DNA from: Eudorina sp. 2006-703-Eu-15
Taxonomy: Eukaryota > Chlorophyta > Chlorophyceae > Chlamydomonadales > Volvocaceae
Reading direction: 5' to 3'
Length of the DNA: 64,000 bases
Assembly: GCA_003117195.1 (NCBI GenBank)
Contig: BDSI01000241.1
Span: 1 to 64,000 of the forward strand
Below are positions 43,582-55,106 of this stretch, one piece after another. The position numbers and the translations under genes are program-made. Under the pieces are notes generated by a model that saw nothing but the letters and a program-made list of their open reading frames with translations, searched no databases and was not told the origin of the DNA. The first letter of the stretch is position 1; each line of letters opens with the position of its first letter.

Positions 43582-44803
43582 TTAAGGCAACCGGAGGACG
43601 ATCCAGTCATAAGGCGACGGGTCTGCTTCCAAACCCCAGGGCCACAAGCAGAGAGAGCGATGGGCACCAAGTGTGTTAACTGCGATAAACGGGCTCCTGT
43701 TAGTGCCTGCTGTCCGAATGTATCGCCGGTACCATGGCTGCTGCTCCCATCGGGGTACCACCACTGTTGCCTTTGTATTGCTGTCCAACTGTCGAGCCTT
43801 GGCCAACTCATCAAGGACGTCTCCAACCAGAGCTGTGGGCGGGAAGGCCCAAAGCACCTTTCCTGCGAGCTCTGAGGCCTTGCCCAAAATGGAGCGCTCC
43901 GGGCTGTAGAACGTTGTGCAGCCGGGCTGGGCGTTGATGCCGAGGACGTCGCAACAGCAATCCACTGATGGCCGGTATTTGTCTCCCACCAACGAGCTGA
44001 ATATCCGTGGCTTGAGGCGCAAATTCTGGCCCGGGCCAGCGCCAACTGCCTGCTTAGACGATCAGCTCGCACGTTTTCCACGCCCGCTATGTGTTCGGCC
44101 CGCAGCTCGAAGTTGTGTTTGACGGCCAGCAGAGCGATTTGCCGGCTGATGCTGCGCCCGTCACGAATGCGTGTCGACCCTTTATTGATGGCGGCGACCG
44201 CCTGGGTGTTATCGCACCGTACTAAAACCCGCCGACCAGTCAACCGCGGCGCCCAGGACTGCAAACACCGTAAGATCGCCGACAGCTCCAGCCAGGCGAT
44301 ATGCAGGCTGCGCTCGTCTTCCGACCAGACACCTTGAACTTCTGCGGCTTCCCGGGCGCCCCCAAAGCCCGCGCCACTAGCCGACTAGCGTCTGTAAAGA
44401 CCACTGCGCCATTGGGTCCAGTGAACTCCCCCCTCACCAAGTCGAGATCTGCTGTGGTGGCGCGCTTGACACCGTCCCACACGCACGGGTCGGTCTGAAG
44501 GACTTCCAACCAGAACTGTAGGTCGTCAGCCGCTGCGGCCGAGAGCTGTACAAACGCTGGCGCCGGTTTCTCGGGTGAGTAAACGTTGTCATAGATGTGC
44601 TGTACGAACGCGTATCCCCAGCGACACGCGCGAGAAATGAACGTTATGCGGCCCGCCACCGCCTCGAGATCGCGTCGCCGTATTGGGCCCACTTTAGCTG
44701 CATCCAGGAGAGCCACAATATCGTTAGCATACCGTGCTCGCTTCTCCGGCGCAATGCGCATTTCCATGGTGATTGTATCGAACAGCATGCCAAGGAATTC
44801 CAA
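43582..44803 (-). pseudogene. RNase H domain and C-terminal linker of the DIRS-like element
   Basis: Begins LEFLGMLFDTITMEMR (RT thumb), then RNase H marks: AVVFTDASRL, LELSAIL, VRCDNTQAVAAINKG and HIAGVENVRADRLSR. The stretch after 44020 (SSLVGDKYRPSVDCCC, PPTALVGDVLDELAK, TVVVPRWEQQPW) matches the conserved segment that follows RNase H in this order. Two frameshifts divide it. Confidence 0.82.
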
Positions 44804-45711
44804 CTACTGCTGAGCCAGACCGTTCATCACGGCCCCGATCTTTGCTGGCTTTCCACTCGAGACCCAGCTCTGCCCCCACCTCGTCCAGCACCTCAAACGC
44901 GCCCACCACGTCCGCGTGTGTGCTACCCAGCAGCATGAAGTCGTCCACGTAGACGAAGATGCGCACTTGCAACCCCCGACGGTCACATTCCGCCTGAAAG
45001 ATGTCCCGGGCCACGGTGGTAAGTTCGACGAAGATGGGCGGGCTCTGGCTGGCGCCGAAAGGGAGTGCTACAAAACGCTGAAGCGCGCCTGACACTGGAT
45101 GCCGGAACGCCACATACCGTCGTGCCTCAGGCGCCAACATGACATGATGAAAACCGTTGGCGAGGTCTCGCTTGCCGAGGAAACCGTTCGGTGGCAGGTT
45201 CTGCAGCAACACCCCCAGGTCTGGAAGCGGACATGGCAACTTCTCCATGCACTCGTTGACGCCCGAGCACGAGGGGTCGATGATAGGACGAATGGACTTG
45301 TCGGGTTTCAGCACCACGTGTAGGGGGTTTATGACAGCTGCGAAGCTAGTGATATCCCCATGGATTCCTGCGTCGTACTGTTCTGTAACTCCTGTTACCA
45401 GCAGCGCATCGAAGTGCTTGCCCATCGCTGCGAGATGGGGTTGAATGGTCGGGTGATTCCGGAGGTGGTGGGATACTGGGGGGTCCGAGGTGAACTGCCA
45501 AACTGCTGCATTGCGAATAGCCGCTGAGTCAGCACCCCGCCGCTGCCATGCCTCCGTGTTGAGTTTCGCGCCACCTGCTGGGAACCAAGGCTGAGCTGGC
45601 GGTCCGCCTGCGCCGTCGCCTGAACCGGTCCCAACATCGACACCAACAAACAACTCGCCGGTCTGCAGGCCGCTGTCTCTGTTGCTGGGCGGCGCCCAAT
45701 CAGCGACCTGT
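44724..45711 (-). pseudogene. reverse transcriptase domain of the DIRS-like element
   Basis: Open from after a TAA at about 45711. RT blocks: VLKPDKSIRPIIDPS, GFLGKRDLANGFHHV, ALPFGASQSPP and the catalytic FVYVDDFMLL (YVDD at about 44940-44951). The frame is lost after GLEWKASKD, and the continuing LEFLGMLFDT lies in another frame beyond a TAG. It is therefore inactive as read. Confidence 0.88.
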
Positions 45712-47288
45712 TACTGCTGCAGACGTGATGCCGCCACTAATACGTTCGACTGCAAAGGCGGAAACCGACTAGTAAAAGGGAAGCACAGGCCCAGCAACTG
45801 CGAGGCTCACCCGCGCGGCCGAGTACCGTACCTGGCCTAACGACCAAACCGGAGCACCCGCTAACCGACACAACCGCCCCTCCCAAGCAAGTCTGTCTCA
45901 CCTGGCGCCACAAGTATTTTGGGCAAGGCCTAAAATATCAATTATCCGCTAAACTAATTCGCAATGTTTGTCACATTAATTATCCTCTATTGCAAGGTAT
46001 TCTTGGTTTGGCTGAAAAATTCTTTGCGCACAAACGGTCAAAGTAAAGCTCCGCGGTCTCCATGGACCCGAGTCAACATCCACCCAACGCCTCTCGCGCT
46101 CATGTTTGTTGCAACAGGTGCCGCGTGATGAATGGGCGGCGCGTGGTAAATTGAAACTCCATAGTGTTCTGATGTTTGAACATCAAGATGCCACCAACTT
46201 CAAGATTTGCCTTTCTGTCTTACCAGATGAATATAATTCAACAATATGTATTGAACCAAAGTTTCAAGATGCAAAGGGATAGCATACCGAGTATCAACGA
46301 GTTCTCCAGTTCCGATGGCCGGGTCTCACCGCGTTCTTTTCGCACCCTGTTTTTGCCTTACATTTGATATGTAACTATTCATGGCAAAGTTTAGAGGTTC
46401 GCGTTTGCTGCGGGCGTGCAACTAAAGGGCTGCATGCTTGCCGACGGACCAAACAACTACAGTTTCACAGCAAAACAAGAATGCTTCAGGCTTGCTTTTT
46501 GATATTTGCTTGATAGGCGGATGTGGTAGTGCAGAAACGCATGGCGTTATGATAATTATGCAGATGCGGTGACCGCCGTTAGCGGCGTGTACGTACTGCA
46601 GATTGGTTTCGGGGCTACCCTACCTGCTGCTTGAGCTTGCTCAAAATATGCACGCCGATCCACCTTCAACATCAACGACACCCCCAATGGCACCCTTTCA
46701 CTCTCTCACACTCTTGCGCGGTAACAGAGGTTCCCCGTTGTAAAGCAAGCGGCCTGTACGGATAGTAGGGGGCCCCGCCTTTTTCCGGCTTCGAGGAAGC
46801 CGACCCCCTACTTGTCTCTTTCTGCAACCACCACAGACACAATGCAGCGCTGACATACACAACGTATGGCCTATGGACGCCCATGCCGCGCCCCACTGTT
46901 TCTCCCAATCCCCGGCATACATACCATCCACTCAGCAGTTTTACAATGGCGAAGGTCAGCTTGTTGGGCCTACCAACAAGTCCTAACCCGTACTGGCAAC
47001 CCCACGTGCGTGCTTGTACAAAAACAAGGGCTTCGTGACCGACAGCCCCACTATCGACAGATTGAGCCAGCGGCCAGACTGCATCAACGGCGCGACCGGA
47101 CTTCTCGACATTGCAGGGCAGTGCCCTGAACGGAGTGCCTTGAACGGTATGCACATCACGCAAGGTATCGGATTACCATTTCGCACCCTTGTGGCAAGAC
47201 ATTTCACGTGTTGGTGGCTGTAACGTTCGCAACATGCGTGAGCAAGCTAAATTATGCCCCCCCACCCACTGCAGCAGGCGTCTGCTGC
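45712..47288. other. spacer between the retroelement and the protease gene
   Basis: AT-rich at 45900-46600 with nothing recognised. A 164-codon minus-strand frame (47163-46672) is open, but open frames exist on both strands here and no motif is visible; it may be part of the protease 3' UTR or a remnant. Confidence 0.4.
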
Positions 47289-50200
47289 TCATGCCACTCG
47301 GGCTTCGCGCTCCACTTCCAATTTTCTGAACAGCAGCCCGATAAGCGTGGCCGTGGGAACGAAGATCGGCAGTTGCCCCTTGTGCTCCACGTTCTGAAGG
47401 ACGTAGTCCATCTCCGCGGCATAATCCGCCCGCCCCTTGGCCGCAGCTGTCCGCTTTGCGCTGTGGGTGCGGTTGCCCACGATCGGCTGCACGGCCGACC
47501 ATTTCTCGGTCTCCTCGATAGTCACGCCGGCCACTGCTGCCGCCCCGCCGCTGCTGCTGGCGCCCTGGTCCCCGGCCACTGCTGCCGCCCCGCCGCTGCT
47601 GCTGGCGCCCTGGTCCCGGGTATCCTGCACGTCGCGCGGGTTCCGCCCCTCCTCGTGCCAGGCCACACTCACGTGCAGGCCGACCAGGCTCCTGAAGTCC
47701 GGGCCTTTGGACACTGCGCCGCCGCTGCTGTTGGGAAGAGCGCCTGTGAGCAGGCAGTGGTGAGCCGCTGAATGACGTGCAGGAAAATGATGGATAGGGC
47801 GCACGAGCATTCGGTAGTTCAGTCCAAAGGAATGTATGCCCACACACACACACAAAATGCACGGACGAAATTTTTGGGCGCCACTTGGCTCCTCACATGT
47901 GTCGCACTCCTGTTCTGTCTGCTTAACACACACACATACCATCCCCTACGTCGCCGTCACAATTCACTTCCATCTGGGTTGTCGCTAATTCGGGCTTCGG
48001 GTTACGGGTAAATCGGGTGTCATTTACTTCCTTCGCCTACATCGCCCGATACGCTGGACTTCGCTTCTCGTGGCTCAGTTCTCTTTTACACACAAATAGA
48101 ACCCCGGCTTCCCTGGGAGGTCAGCTCCTGGGCGCGGTCGGTGGCAGCAGCAGCTCGCTCTCTGGGCCACTGGCGACTCACTGGACTTCCGCTGGACAAG
48201 TGGGTTGCTACGACACGCCCTCAGCCGCCTAGCCGCTCGTCTGCACGCCTCGCCCTCCGATCGCATATCATCCCGGCCATTTCCATTCCTTTCATTCATT
48301 TATCTTTTCTTACTAACTTACTTACTTTTACGGCCGTCGCACGCACGTGTGTCCCTGCCTTGCCATCCGTTACGCATGTCACCTTCGCCGAACCCGCCAA
48401 CTACTAACGCTGTGCTGCAACGCTTGGCTTCCCGTGTCCCTGCCTTCAGGTCAGTGCGGTCGCTTTCATTTCTTGCACGGGCTGGGCCGATTGTGCTGGG
48501 CACGATGCTTGCTGTCGGCATTGCACGCGCTGTGATCGCACCCACCCCCTGCTTTGTTGCATTAGGATAGATTTAAATAGGTTACTTCCACTAGTCGTTC
48601 GTTTAGACTTCGCTACGTCAGTCTTTTCGCTGGCGGTTGCTACTGGACCTCTGGCGCCCGCCTCGGTCAACTGTCTACGGCGGCTCCGTCAACGTATACA
48701 TTCGCCTGCTACGCCCTCACCAGTCACTTCCGTCACGGTTTTCGGTAATTCGGGCGGGTTTGGGGTATCCTCTGTTTCCATCGCCACCGTCGCCTACTGC
48801 GCTGGACTTCACTTCTCGCCGCTCAGTTCTCTTTTACACACCCGCATTCGTCCCCGCTCATTCGGCTGTCTGACTGCGACCCTCCCGCACCGCTTGCCGT
48901 ACAAATCATGTTCCTCATAACACTGCCCGACCCCACGTCCAACCCCATAGTTCCGCCGCGCCACCACCATAGGTTTGCTTTGAAATTTGTCTATTGCTCC
49001 GCCACTGTCCGTTGTTCTCCTTGCTGACCGTCTCTTTCCTTGCCCGTGCTTATGTTGTCCCTGCCAGCCTGCTCCATGGACTTCAACGCCTACATCTCCG
49101 CTTCTTCACATGTCCTCTAGGTTGGTACCATAAATATTAATTCGGTTCGGGTTCTGCTGGGTCGCCCATTTCCTGCCGGGTCTTGTTCTTGTTCTGCAAC
49201 TGGTGGCGCGGCTGCCTTATTGCTGTTGTCGTGATCTCCTATTCGCAGGTTTATATGGTAAGTATATTGGAGGTTGGTTTGGGTCGGCCGGGTTGCAATT
49301 GTAAACACACACACACAAGCCACCACACACACACATCATTACGTTATTCCGCATAATCCGTGCTGTCTACACGGCGTTTTCCTTGCAGGTGGGTTCATCG
49401 CACGCACGCACAGTATTGTGGTGTGGGTCTGTGAGGCCAAGGCAGCCGACCCAAACCAGCTGGTGGTCTTCCACGACACCGCGACAACAGCGCGCCAAAT
49501 CGACAGCGTTCTTCCGACACCGCAGCCTTTTATTTCTTATAAGGGTCGGGTAATGGGTAAATCATATACGCATACGGGCAAATCATTGGGCGCCACTTGG
49601 CCCCTCACATGTCGCGCACCCCTGTTAAGCCTGCTTTAACAACACACACACACAAGGGCCTGGCGATTCGCTGGACTATCGCTGGACAATTGGGTGACAA
49701 CCAATAAGGCCCTCAACCGCCTAGCCGCTCGTCTCCATGACTTCGACCTTTTCGTTCTCGGGTTCCAGGTTTGGTCGCGGCGTTTAGGTGTATGGTAATG
49801 GCACCGCATGTCCCGCAGGTTACCTCATGGCTTCGCGGCGCGCGGCGGCGCGCAGCGCTATCGTCGTTGGTGCTGCGCTGGCAACCCTCGGCATCGCCAC
49901 TCAACTCTTTCACCCCACGGCCAACTCAACTCGTCCCGGCTCTTCGGGCCCGCGGAGTCGAGCCATTGGTTATGCTGGTTATGGTTACGCCTGCCTGTCC
50001 CGCTGCCAGCCCTGACGGTTGCCTGCTGAGCTCTCGCCTGCCGCGCCTAGCCACCTGCCTGTCTGTCTACCGCACCACACCACCGCACTCCTTGCCTACA
50101 CTGTGCGTGGCTGCCTATTCCGATATCCCCGGCCCGCCACATGCATGTGCGCGCTTGGGCATCCGACGGAGTGGGGAGCTTTCTACGAGTCCGCACGTCG

Positions 50201-52283
50201 GTTGCATGTACAATATCATTTGCGTCACGAAGCCGTGTCCTGCTTTGCCGCGATATCATCCTGCACCGTTGACATGACGTTGCTCGTACGCCCATCGCAC
50301 TCGTCGGCCGTATTTGCTCTTCCGTTCCCTTTCCTTCACATTACCAAACAAACAAATTACTTACTTCAGGCCTATCGCGCGCACGTGAGTCCTTCCTTTG
50401 CCACCCGTTACGCATGTCGCCTTCGCCAAACCCTGCCCACTACTAACGCTGTGCTGCAACGCCTGGCTTCCCGTTTTCTTGTCTTCAGGTCAGTACGATC
50501 GCATCCTTTGCACGGGCTGGGCCGGTGGTGCTGGGCACGATGTTTTGCTTGCGGCATTGCACGCGCTGTGGTCCCACCCAACCCGCATTATGTTGAATTA
50601 GAATAGTTTAGATAAATTCATTCCACTAGTCTCTTGGCTTAGACTACGATACAGCAGCCATTCCGCTGGCGGTTGCTACCGGAGCTCTGGCGCCCGCCTC
50701 AGTCAACGGTCGCTCGCGGATGCGGCTGGTCTGCGTCTGTCCTCTACATCGCCGTCACCATTCACTTCCATCTGGGTTGTCGGTATTTCGGGTTTCGGGT
50801 TTCGGGTGTCATTTACTTCCTTCGCCTACACCGTCTGATACGCTGGACTTCGCTTCTTACGGCTCAGTTTTCCTTCCACACAATGGTCACTATGCATGCG
50901 CCTTCCGGCTCCTGCTCTGCCTGTCCAAAAGTGTCGCTGCTACCCACCTGGATAGGTGCCCATTGCTTCGACGGCAAGCTTCGAGATCCAGCTCACGATG
51001 CCCTCGCAGACCACTGGGGTCTCGGAGTCCTTCACACCCGGCACGGAAATGTCTGCTGCGAGCGGAAAACTAAGCAGCGCAATCTCCTGTCCCGCCATCA
51101 ACCCAGCGTCCAGCCTGCGTCAGGTTGCACAAAAGGTATACGTTACGATGCACGATGTTGTTAGATGCGGGTCTGGCCAATGAAACACCTGCTACACCTT
51201 CGCTTCCCAGGCTGTTCGAAATAGATGTGCATCGGACGGGGCACGGCATGCTCCCGTGGCGTTTGCGCTACAGCCACAATCAGCCATCCCACACACATGG
51301 CCCACATACAAACAGCCTCACTCGAAGGCGCGGGCGATACGCAGGTGCTCGGGCTCCTCAGGGCTCTCGGCCAGTAGCAGCACGCTGACGTCAAACCCCG
51401 GGTAGCTCACGAAGTGCCTGCATGCGTGGTCACGAGCAGGCGTTGGGGACAGGCTATGGGTAAGACCAGCTTGCCATCGGCCCCCGTCGCAGGTGCTGCT
51501 GCGGGGGCCTCGGCCCTTGTGCTGCTGCCAGCGCATAAGCCCACGAGGTTCACGCTCAATGCATCGGTCGTGCGTCGGAACTCGCTTGCCTGAGCGGGTG
51601 TCTGAGGAACGTGTAGCCCGTCATGTCGATGATGCAGCCCGGCTGGGGATCCAGGCAGTGGCGCGCCGTGAGCACGACCCGCTTGTTCGACATCTCGACC
51701 AGGCACGCCGAGCCGACGGTTACGCCGTGGTGCTTGAGGCGCGCCACGGTCCCGCAGGACGTCAGGTTGAGCTTGCCGGAGGCCACGGCTGAAATGGTGC
51801 CATGCCGATAGCCGTACACGGCAGTCGGGATACGTGAAGGGACGACAGAGACACATGGAGGTTATGGACTTGAGCACAAAATAGAATATCAAAGCGGGAA
51901 AGACTTCCACGTGTTCAGCTAAGGGCCGGGCATGGTTCGTTTGCCACCTCACCTTTTACGTTCAAGCTGGCCTCAGCAGCTGCTGCAGCTGCAGCTGGAG
52001 GTGAAGTTGCAACTGCAACTCCAAGGACAATGCGCAACGTGTGAGCAAGGGCTGTGCCACCGCCCGCCAAGTATTGGAACTCCGAAAGCAAATGCGCGCT
52101 TAAGCGCAACCTGATGCAAGACCTACGTTTTTTCAGGGCGGCCAGGGCCAATGCCAGGGCCACGGCCAGGGCCACGGCCAGGGCTACGGCCAGGGCCAGG
52201 ACAAGAACCAGGGTCATCCACATCAAGGAGAAATGCCCCCCAAGAGCGCGAAGCAGGGCGGCGTCCTGCTCGGCTTGGTCCAT
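47289..52283 (-). CDS. trypsin-like serine protease (S1 fold), 6 exons
   Basis: Exons in order: 52283-52127, 52051-51953, 51788-51611, 51417-51322, 51114-50948, 47743-47289. Lengths sum to 1152 nt, exactly 384 codons with the stop, and every junction keeps phase. Residues 20-48 are a hydrophobic Leu/Val/Ala run followed by KK, a signal-anchor or signal peptide. Triad: His in VVLTARHCLD, Asp in YPGFDVSVLLL, Ser in NSSGGAVS. The residue before the catalytic serine is Ser where trypsins have Asp. After LVGLHVSVAW comes a 110-residue tail with two 15-residue repeats (DQGASSSGGAAAVAG) and a charged end. The GTTCCT donor at 51610 is the weakest splice site. The last intron is 3204 bp, far longer than the others (75-207 bp). 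Confidence 0.8.
47531..47620 (-). repeat. 45-bp coding tandem repeat in the protease tail
   Basis: Two near-identical 45-bp units encode the duplicated Gly/Ser/Ala-rich segment DQGASSSGGAAAVAG. Confidence 0.95.
47744..50947. repeat. degenerate repeat array filling the last protease intron
   Basis: Block X (ATTCACTTCCATCTGGGTTG ... GATACGCTGGACTTCGCTTC) occurs at about 47945-48110, 48705-48850 and 50740-50880. Block Y (ACGCTGTGCTGCAACGC ... TTGCTACYGGA) occurs at about 48300-48690 and 50345-50690. Block Z (GGCGCCACTTGGC ... CCGCCTAGCCGCTCGTCT) occurs at about 47875-48245 and 49590-49735. The basic X-Y unit is about 0.77 kb. The stretch 49740-50285 is unlike the rest and may be a later insertion. 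Confidence 0.75.
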
Positions 52284-53301
52284 CACTTGACAAAACGCCA
52301 CCCAAACTCTCCTTCGGCATAAATTAGTAGAATGTAGGTTTATGTAGAATCAGAGTACTGTAGAATTACAGTAATGTATAATATTATGAACAAAAGGCCA
52401 GTAAGTAGAAGTGGACCCGCTCGCACTTTGGCAAGAGGGCCGGAGGTCGCAGAACGTACGACGCTCGTCCACAACCACCCCGCGGCCCCAGCGTTTGCCC
52501 AAAATAGCACCGTTTCGTCTGCTGTATGTTTCTATGCTTCCCTTTTGAGATGCTGAAATTGCTTCATTTCTAATCCGCGCGCGAAGAGACGGATGACTTG
52601 TCGCTAGCGGTTCATGGCACCTCCTCGACGACTTACCAAGCTGTAAAGCGCAACTACAACCCTTTTAAACGAGGGCTAAAATTAAAACGCCACGGAAGCT
52701 AGTTACTAAATAAACTGCCCCGAACAGTGTGATTGTAACTTCCTTAGCTCTCCCTGGCGCTCGCTAATAGCTTCAAGGCGCATTGTCGACACGCTATACT
52801 TCCAATTTATTTACCACGTTATTAAACACGGAAAAATGGCGTATCTGGAACCTAAGCCGTGCGCAGGAGGTCACACGGCCCACCCATGCAGAGAACGAAA
52901 GCCCAAGAACTAGAGCCAGCGACCTTACACTGCGCAAAGTCCATGCGTCCAGCGTTGACATCGCTGTGCTGTCGCGGTGTTATCACGGTGTCCAAGTCAC
53001 ACACAGGTCATGGTGCGACAACCAAACCCCGAAGTGCCGCGCATTATTGCTTCTTGCTTGTTCAAACGACACGCAAACTCAGTACCAGGGTCAGCAAGCA
53101 CACCACGCAGCGGCAGTTGGTTGCACCGCAGCACTCGGTCCCCCTCCCCGCACTCCGGTTCCTCTCATCCCTTCCCTTGCCCAGCCTTCCCCTGGCCTCC
53201 CCCGCCTTTCCCTCCCCTCGCCCACCCTTTCCCCCACCATCCCCTCCCCCGCCGTGTTACACCAGTGCCCCCGCCTCCCCCTCTTTCGGCCGTCCAGTCG
53301 C

Positions 53302-53796
53302 TCAATGCTCCTCCGCGGGCTCGTCCAGTCGCAAGTGGCTGAGGTAGAAGCCTCGGCAGTGGACGATCCGAATGAGCGTCTCCGCGAACACCCCGTTGTA
53401 CGAGAGGGACTCCACCTCCACCCACGCCAGTCCGTCGAGCGCACAGTAGCCCGGCCACTGGGTGCGGATGTCACTCGCCAGCCAGGCGCGCCTCTCTCCC
53501 GTCTGCTCGTTGCAATCGACAACCCCCCAGTAGAGGTTGTATGGGTTGAACACCACCCGCCGCGTCCAGTTCCGGGTCCGCCGAGCCGGGCACGTTTGCG
53601 GGCGGTCGGTGGTGTCGTTCACAACCCAGAACAACTCGTCCGCGGTGATGTAACCCAGGCGGATGCCCGCCGCTGTCGCGGTCCCTGCCTGCACCCATTG
53701 GTCAACCGTCCACGGCGGCTGGTTGTCGGCCGTGATGAGAAACACGCCGTAAAGCACCTCATTCTCAGGTATTGTTCCCACGGCTATCTCCAGGAA
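53302..53796 (-). CDS. terminal exon of an unrecognised gene (164 codons)
   Basis: After the acceptor AATTTGCAG the frame starts FLEIAVGTIPENEVL and ends EPAEEH plus TGA. It is protein-like throughout, with Trp/Tyr/Gly-rich stretches such as WTVDQWVQAG, RLGYITADELFWVVND, FNPYNLYWGVVD and GLAWVEVESLSYNG. The W-Q-G-x and late aromatic pattern recalls secreted beta-sandwich domains, but I cannot name the family. Upstream exons were not found; the acceptor lies 9 bp from a (CATT)n retroelement tail. The gene may be intact with exons beyond 54300, or truncated. Confidence 0.55.
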   Translation of the reverse strand, partial: FLEIAVGTIPENEVLYGVFLITADNQPPWTVDQWVQAGTATAAGIRLGYITADELFWVVNDTTDRPQTCPARRTRNWTRRVVFNPYNLYWGVVDCNEQTGERRAWLASDIRTQWPGYCALDGLAWVEVESLSYNGVFAETLIRIVHCRGFYLSHLRLDEPAEEH

Positions 53797-53802
53797 CTGC
53801 AA

Positions 53803-54110
53803 ATTGAATGAATGAATGTTACAGCGGACCCCAACGGGATCATCGGTGCATACCAGAGCAAGCCCCAGCAGGTCCCACCGCCAAGGCGGCAGGTCACCTC
53901 CACACCACAACGCCGCACCCAAAGAAAACACACCGGGCCATAACCCCACCCAGTCAGACACCGAAGCAAGCAGAGGCGCGCAGCGGGGCAACACTACCAA
54001 AGGGATAGGCACAGCAACGGGCATAACCCCCAGAAGTGGGTTGCAAATTGTCATCGCCAACGGCGGCCGGTCCAACCAGCCTCCTCCCGTCTAGAGGGAG
54101 ATGATAGAAA
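53803..54110 (-). mobile_element. retroelement 3' end with (CATT)n tail, copy 1
   Basis: Minus strand: TGCTGTGCCTATCCCTTTGG, ATGGCCCGGTGTG, GGGGCTTGCTCTGG, then GATCCCGTTGGGGTCCGC and TGTAAC plus (ATTC)n. It shares 150-200 bp with 55107-55285 on the opposite strand, including the peptide CAYPFGSVAPL in one frame. The end motif links it to the (CATT)-tailed ends at 32090, 33785 and 35185. Probably a LINE or SINE 3' part. Confidence 0.65.
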
Positions 54111-54119
54111 CGTGGCCTG

Positions 54120-55106
54120 TTGTTAATGCAAATCCAGCACCCCGCCGTCCCTGGTACCATGCGATGTGACGTGTTCATTTTCGGGTCTGGTGTCTCTGGT
54201 GTGTCTGGTGGCTCGGGCGCGTCGCGTGGGTCCGGGCACAAGCGCCCTCGCGTGGACACACTGAGGGAGGTGGAGTTCAAGATTCAGCTCGGGTCCTGTG
54301 CCATTCACCTACTGAGCGCTTGCAACAGCTCTATCGAGCAAAGGCTACGTGCATTACAGGGGGAGTAGTTAAAATTGAGAAAAGAAATAAACAGGGGGGA
54401 GTGTTGCGGTGTGCGGGGCCTGCTCCTGAGAATTGCTTGCGGCACGGGCGCCCGGTCCTCTATTTGTTTGCTACGGGTTCACCTGGCCGGGGCCCAAGTC
54501 GGGGACCTGGCCTTGTCGTGCACCGATGACGGCATGGCAATTCTGTGGCGCCGTCAACCGACAGCTGGTGGACGCTCTACGCCCAAGCGCGCGAAGCTCG
54601 GTAGCAGCTTAACATCTCAGCAGGATATATTAGCCGGAAGATCCCCAGATTTTCTATCCGCGGAATGCCCTTGTCCGGCGTAGTACGATCAGCATGGTGA
54701 GCCTATTAGGGATCTGAACTTGCCCACCCGGGTTCGAAGTCTTACGGTTGCCGCACCCTGACAACTGTCTGCGCCGCGTGCTGGCAAAGTGCATTCCCCC
54801 TCGAAGTACCCAGCAGTCGGGGTGACGGCGAGGGGTTTGGGGAATACCCTGTGGCAGGATATGTGCCGAGCCGTCATCGGGCCCTGACAGCCTGCCCTTA
54901 GTGTGCATTGTTGCTTGGTCACAGTGTTTTGTTAGGATGCGGGTTACACCGCAAGCAGTCGCTGGGCAATGTCACGAGCCAGGCGTGGGTCTTCCAAGAC
55001 CTCGAGTGGGTGCAGCGCTGGGTGCTTCAGGGGTGGTGGTAGCTGGGTAATGGGGTGCCTGTGTGGGCGACCTACCCCGTGCTTGGCTTTATCCATTTCT
55101 GGGGAT
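54120..55106. other. region between the two retroelement copies
   Basis: Short protein-like stretches appear (for example DTLREVEFKIQLGSC at 54255-54300 +, NVTSQAWVFQDLEWVQRW at 54968-55025 +), but no exon chain or known domain can be supported. They may be remnants of the element's ORF. Confidence 0.35.

Larger units (their letters stand above)
41462..45711 (-). mobile_element. degenerate tyrosine-recombinase (DIRS/Ngaro-like) retrotransposon
   Basis: Read on the minus strand the order is reverse transcriptase, RNase H, a conserved linker, a PHD-like zinc finger, then a tyrosine recombinase instead of an integrase, which defines DIRS-type elements. The element is broken: a frameshift and a stop (TAG) separate RT from RNase H near 44805-44830, further frameshifts lie near 44320 and 44020, and about 640 bp of foreign sequence splits the recombinase. 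A gag-like ORF and the split repeats typical of the order were not found, so the 5' end may be lost. Volvocine relatives are TOC3 and Kangaroo (family knowledge). Confidence 0.85.

Noticed and set aside
46672..47163. 164-codon minus-strand frame as a gene
   Set aside because: Open frames of similar length exist on the plus strand over the same bases and no domain or splice context supports it.
51418..51610. Extra coding exon of the protease (frame reading FRRTTDALSVNLVGL...)
   Set aside because: It would need a frameshift or a 21-nt intron. Direct splicing of 51611 to 51417 keeps phase and puts the Asp motif after the His motif; kept as the main uncertainty of the model.
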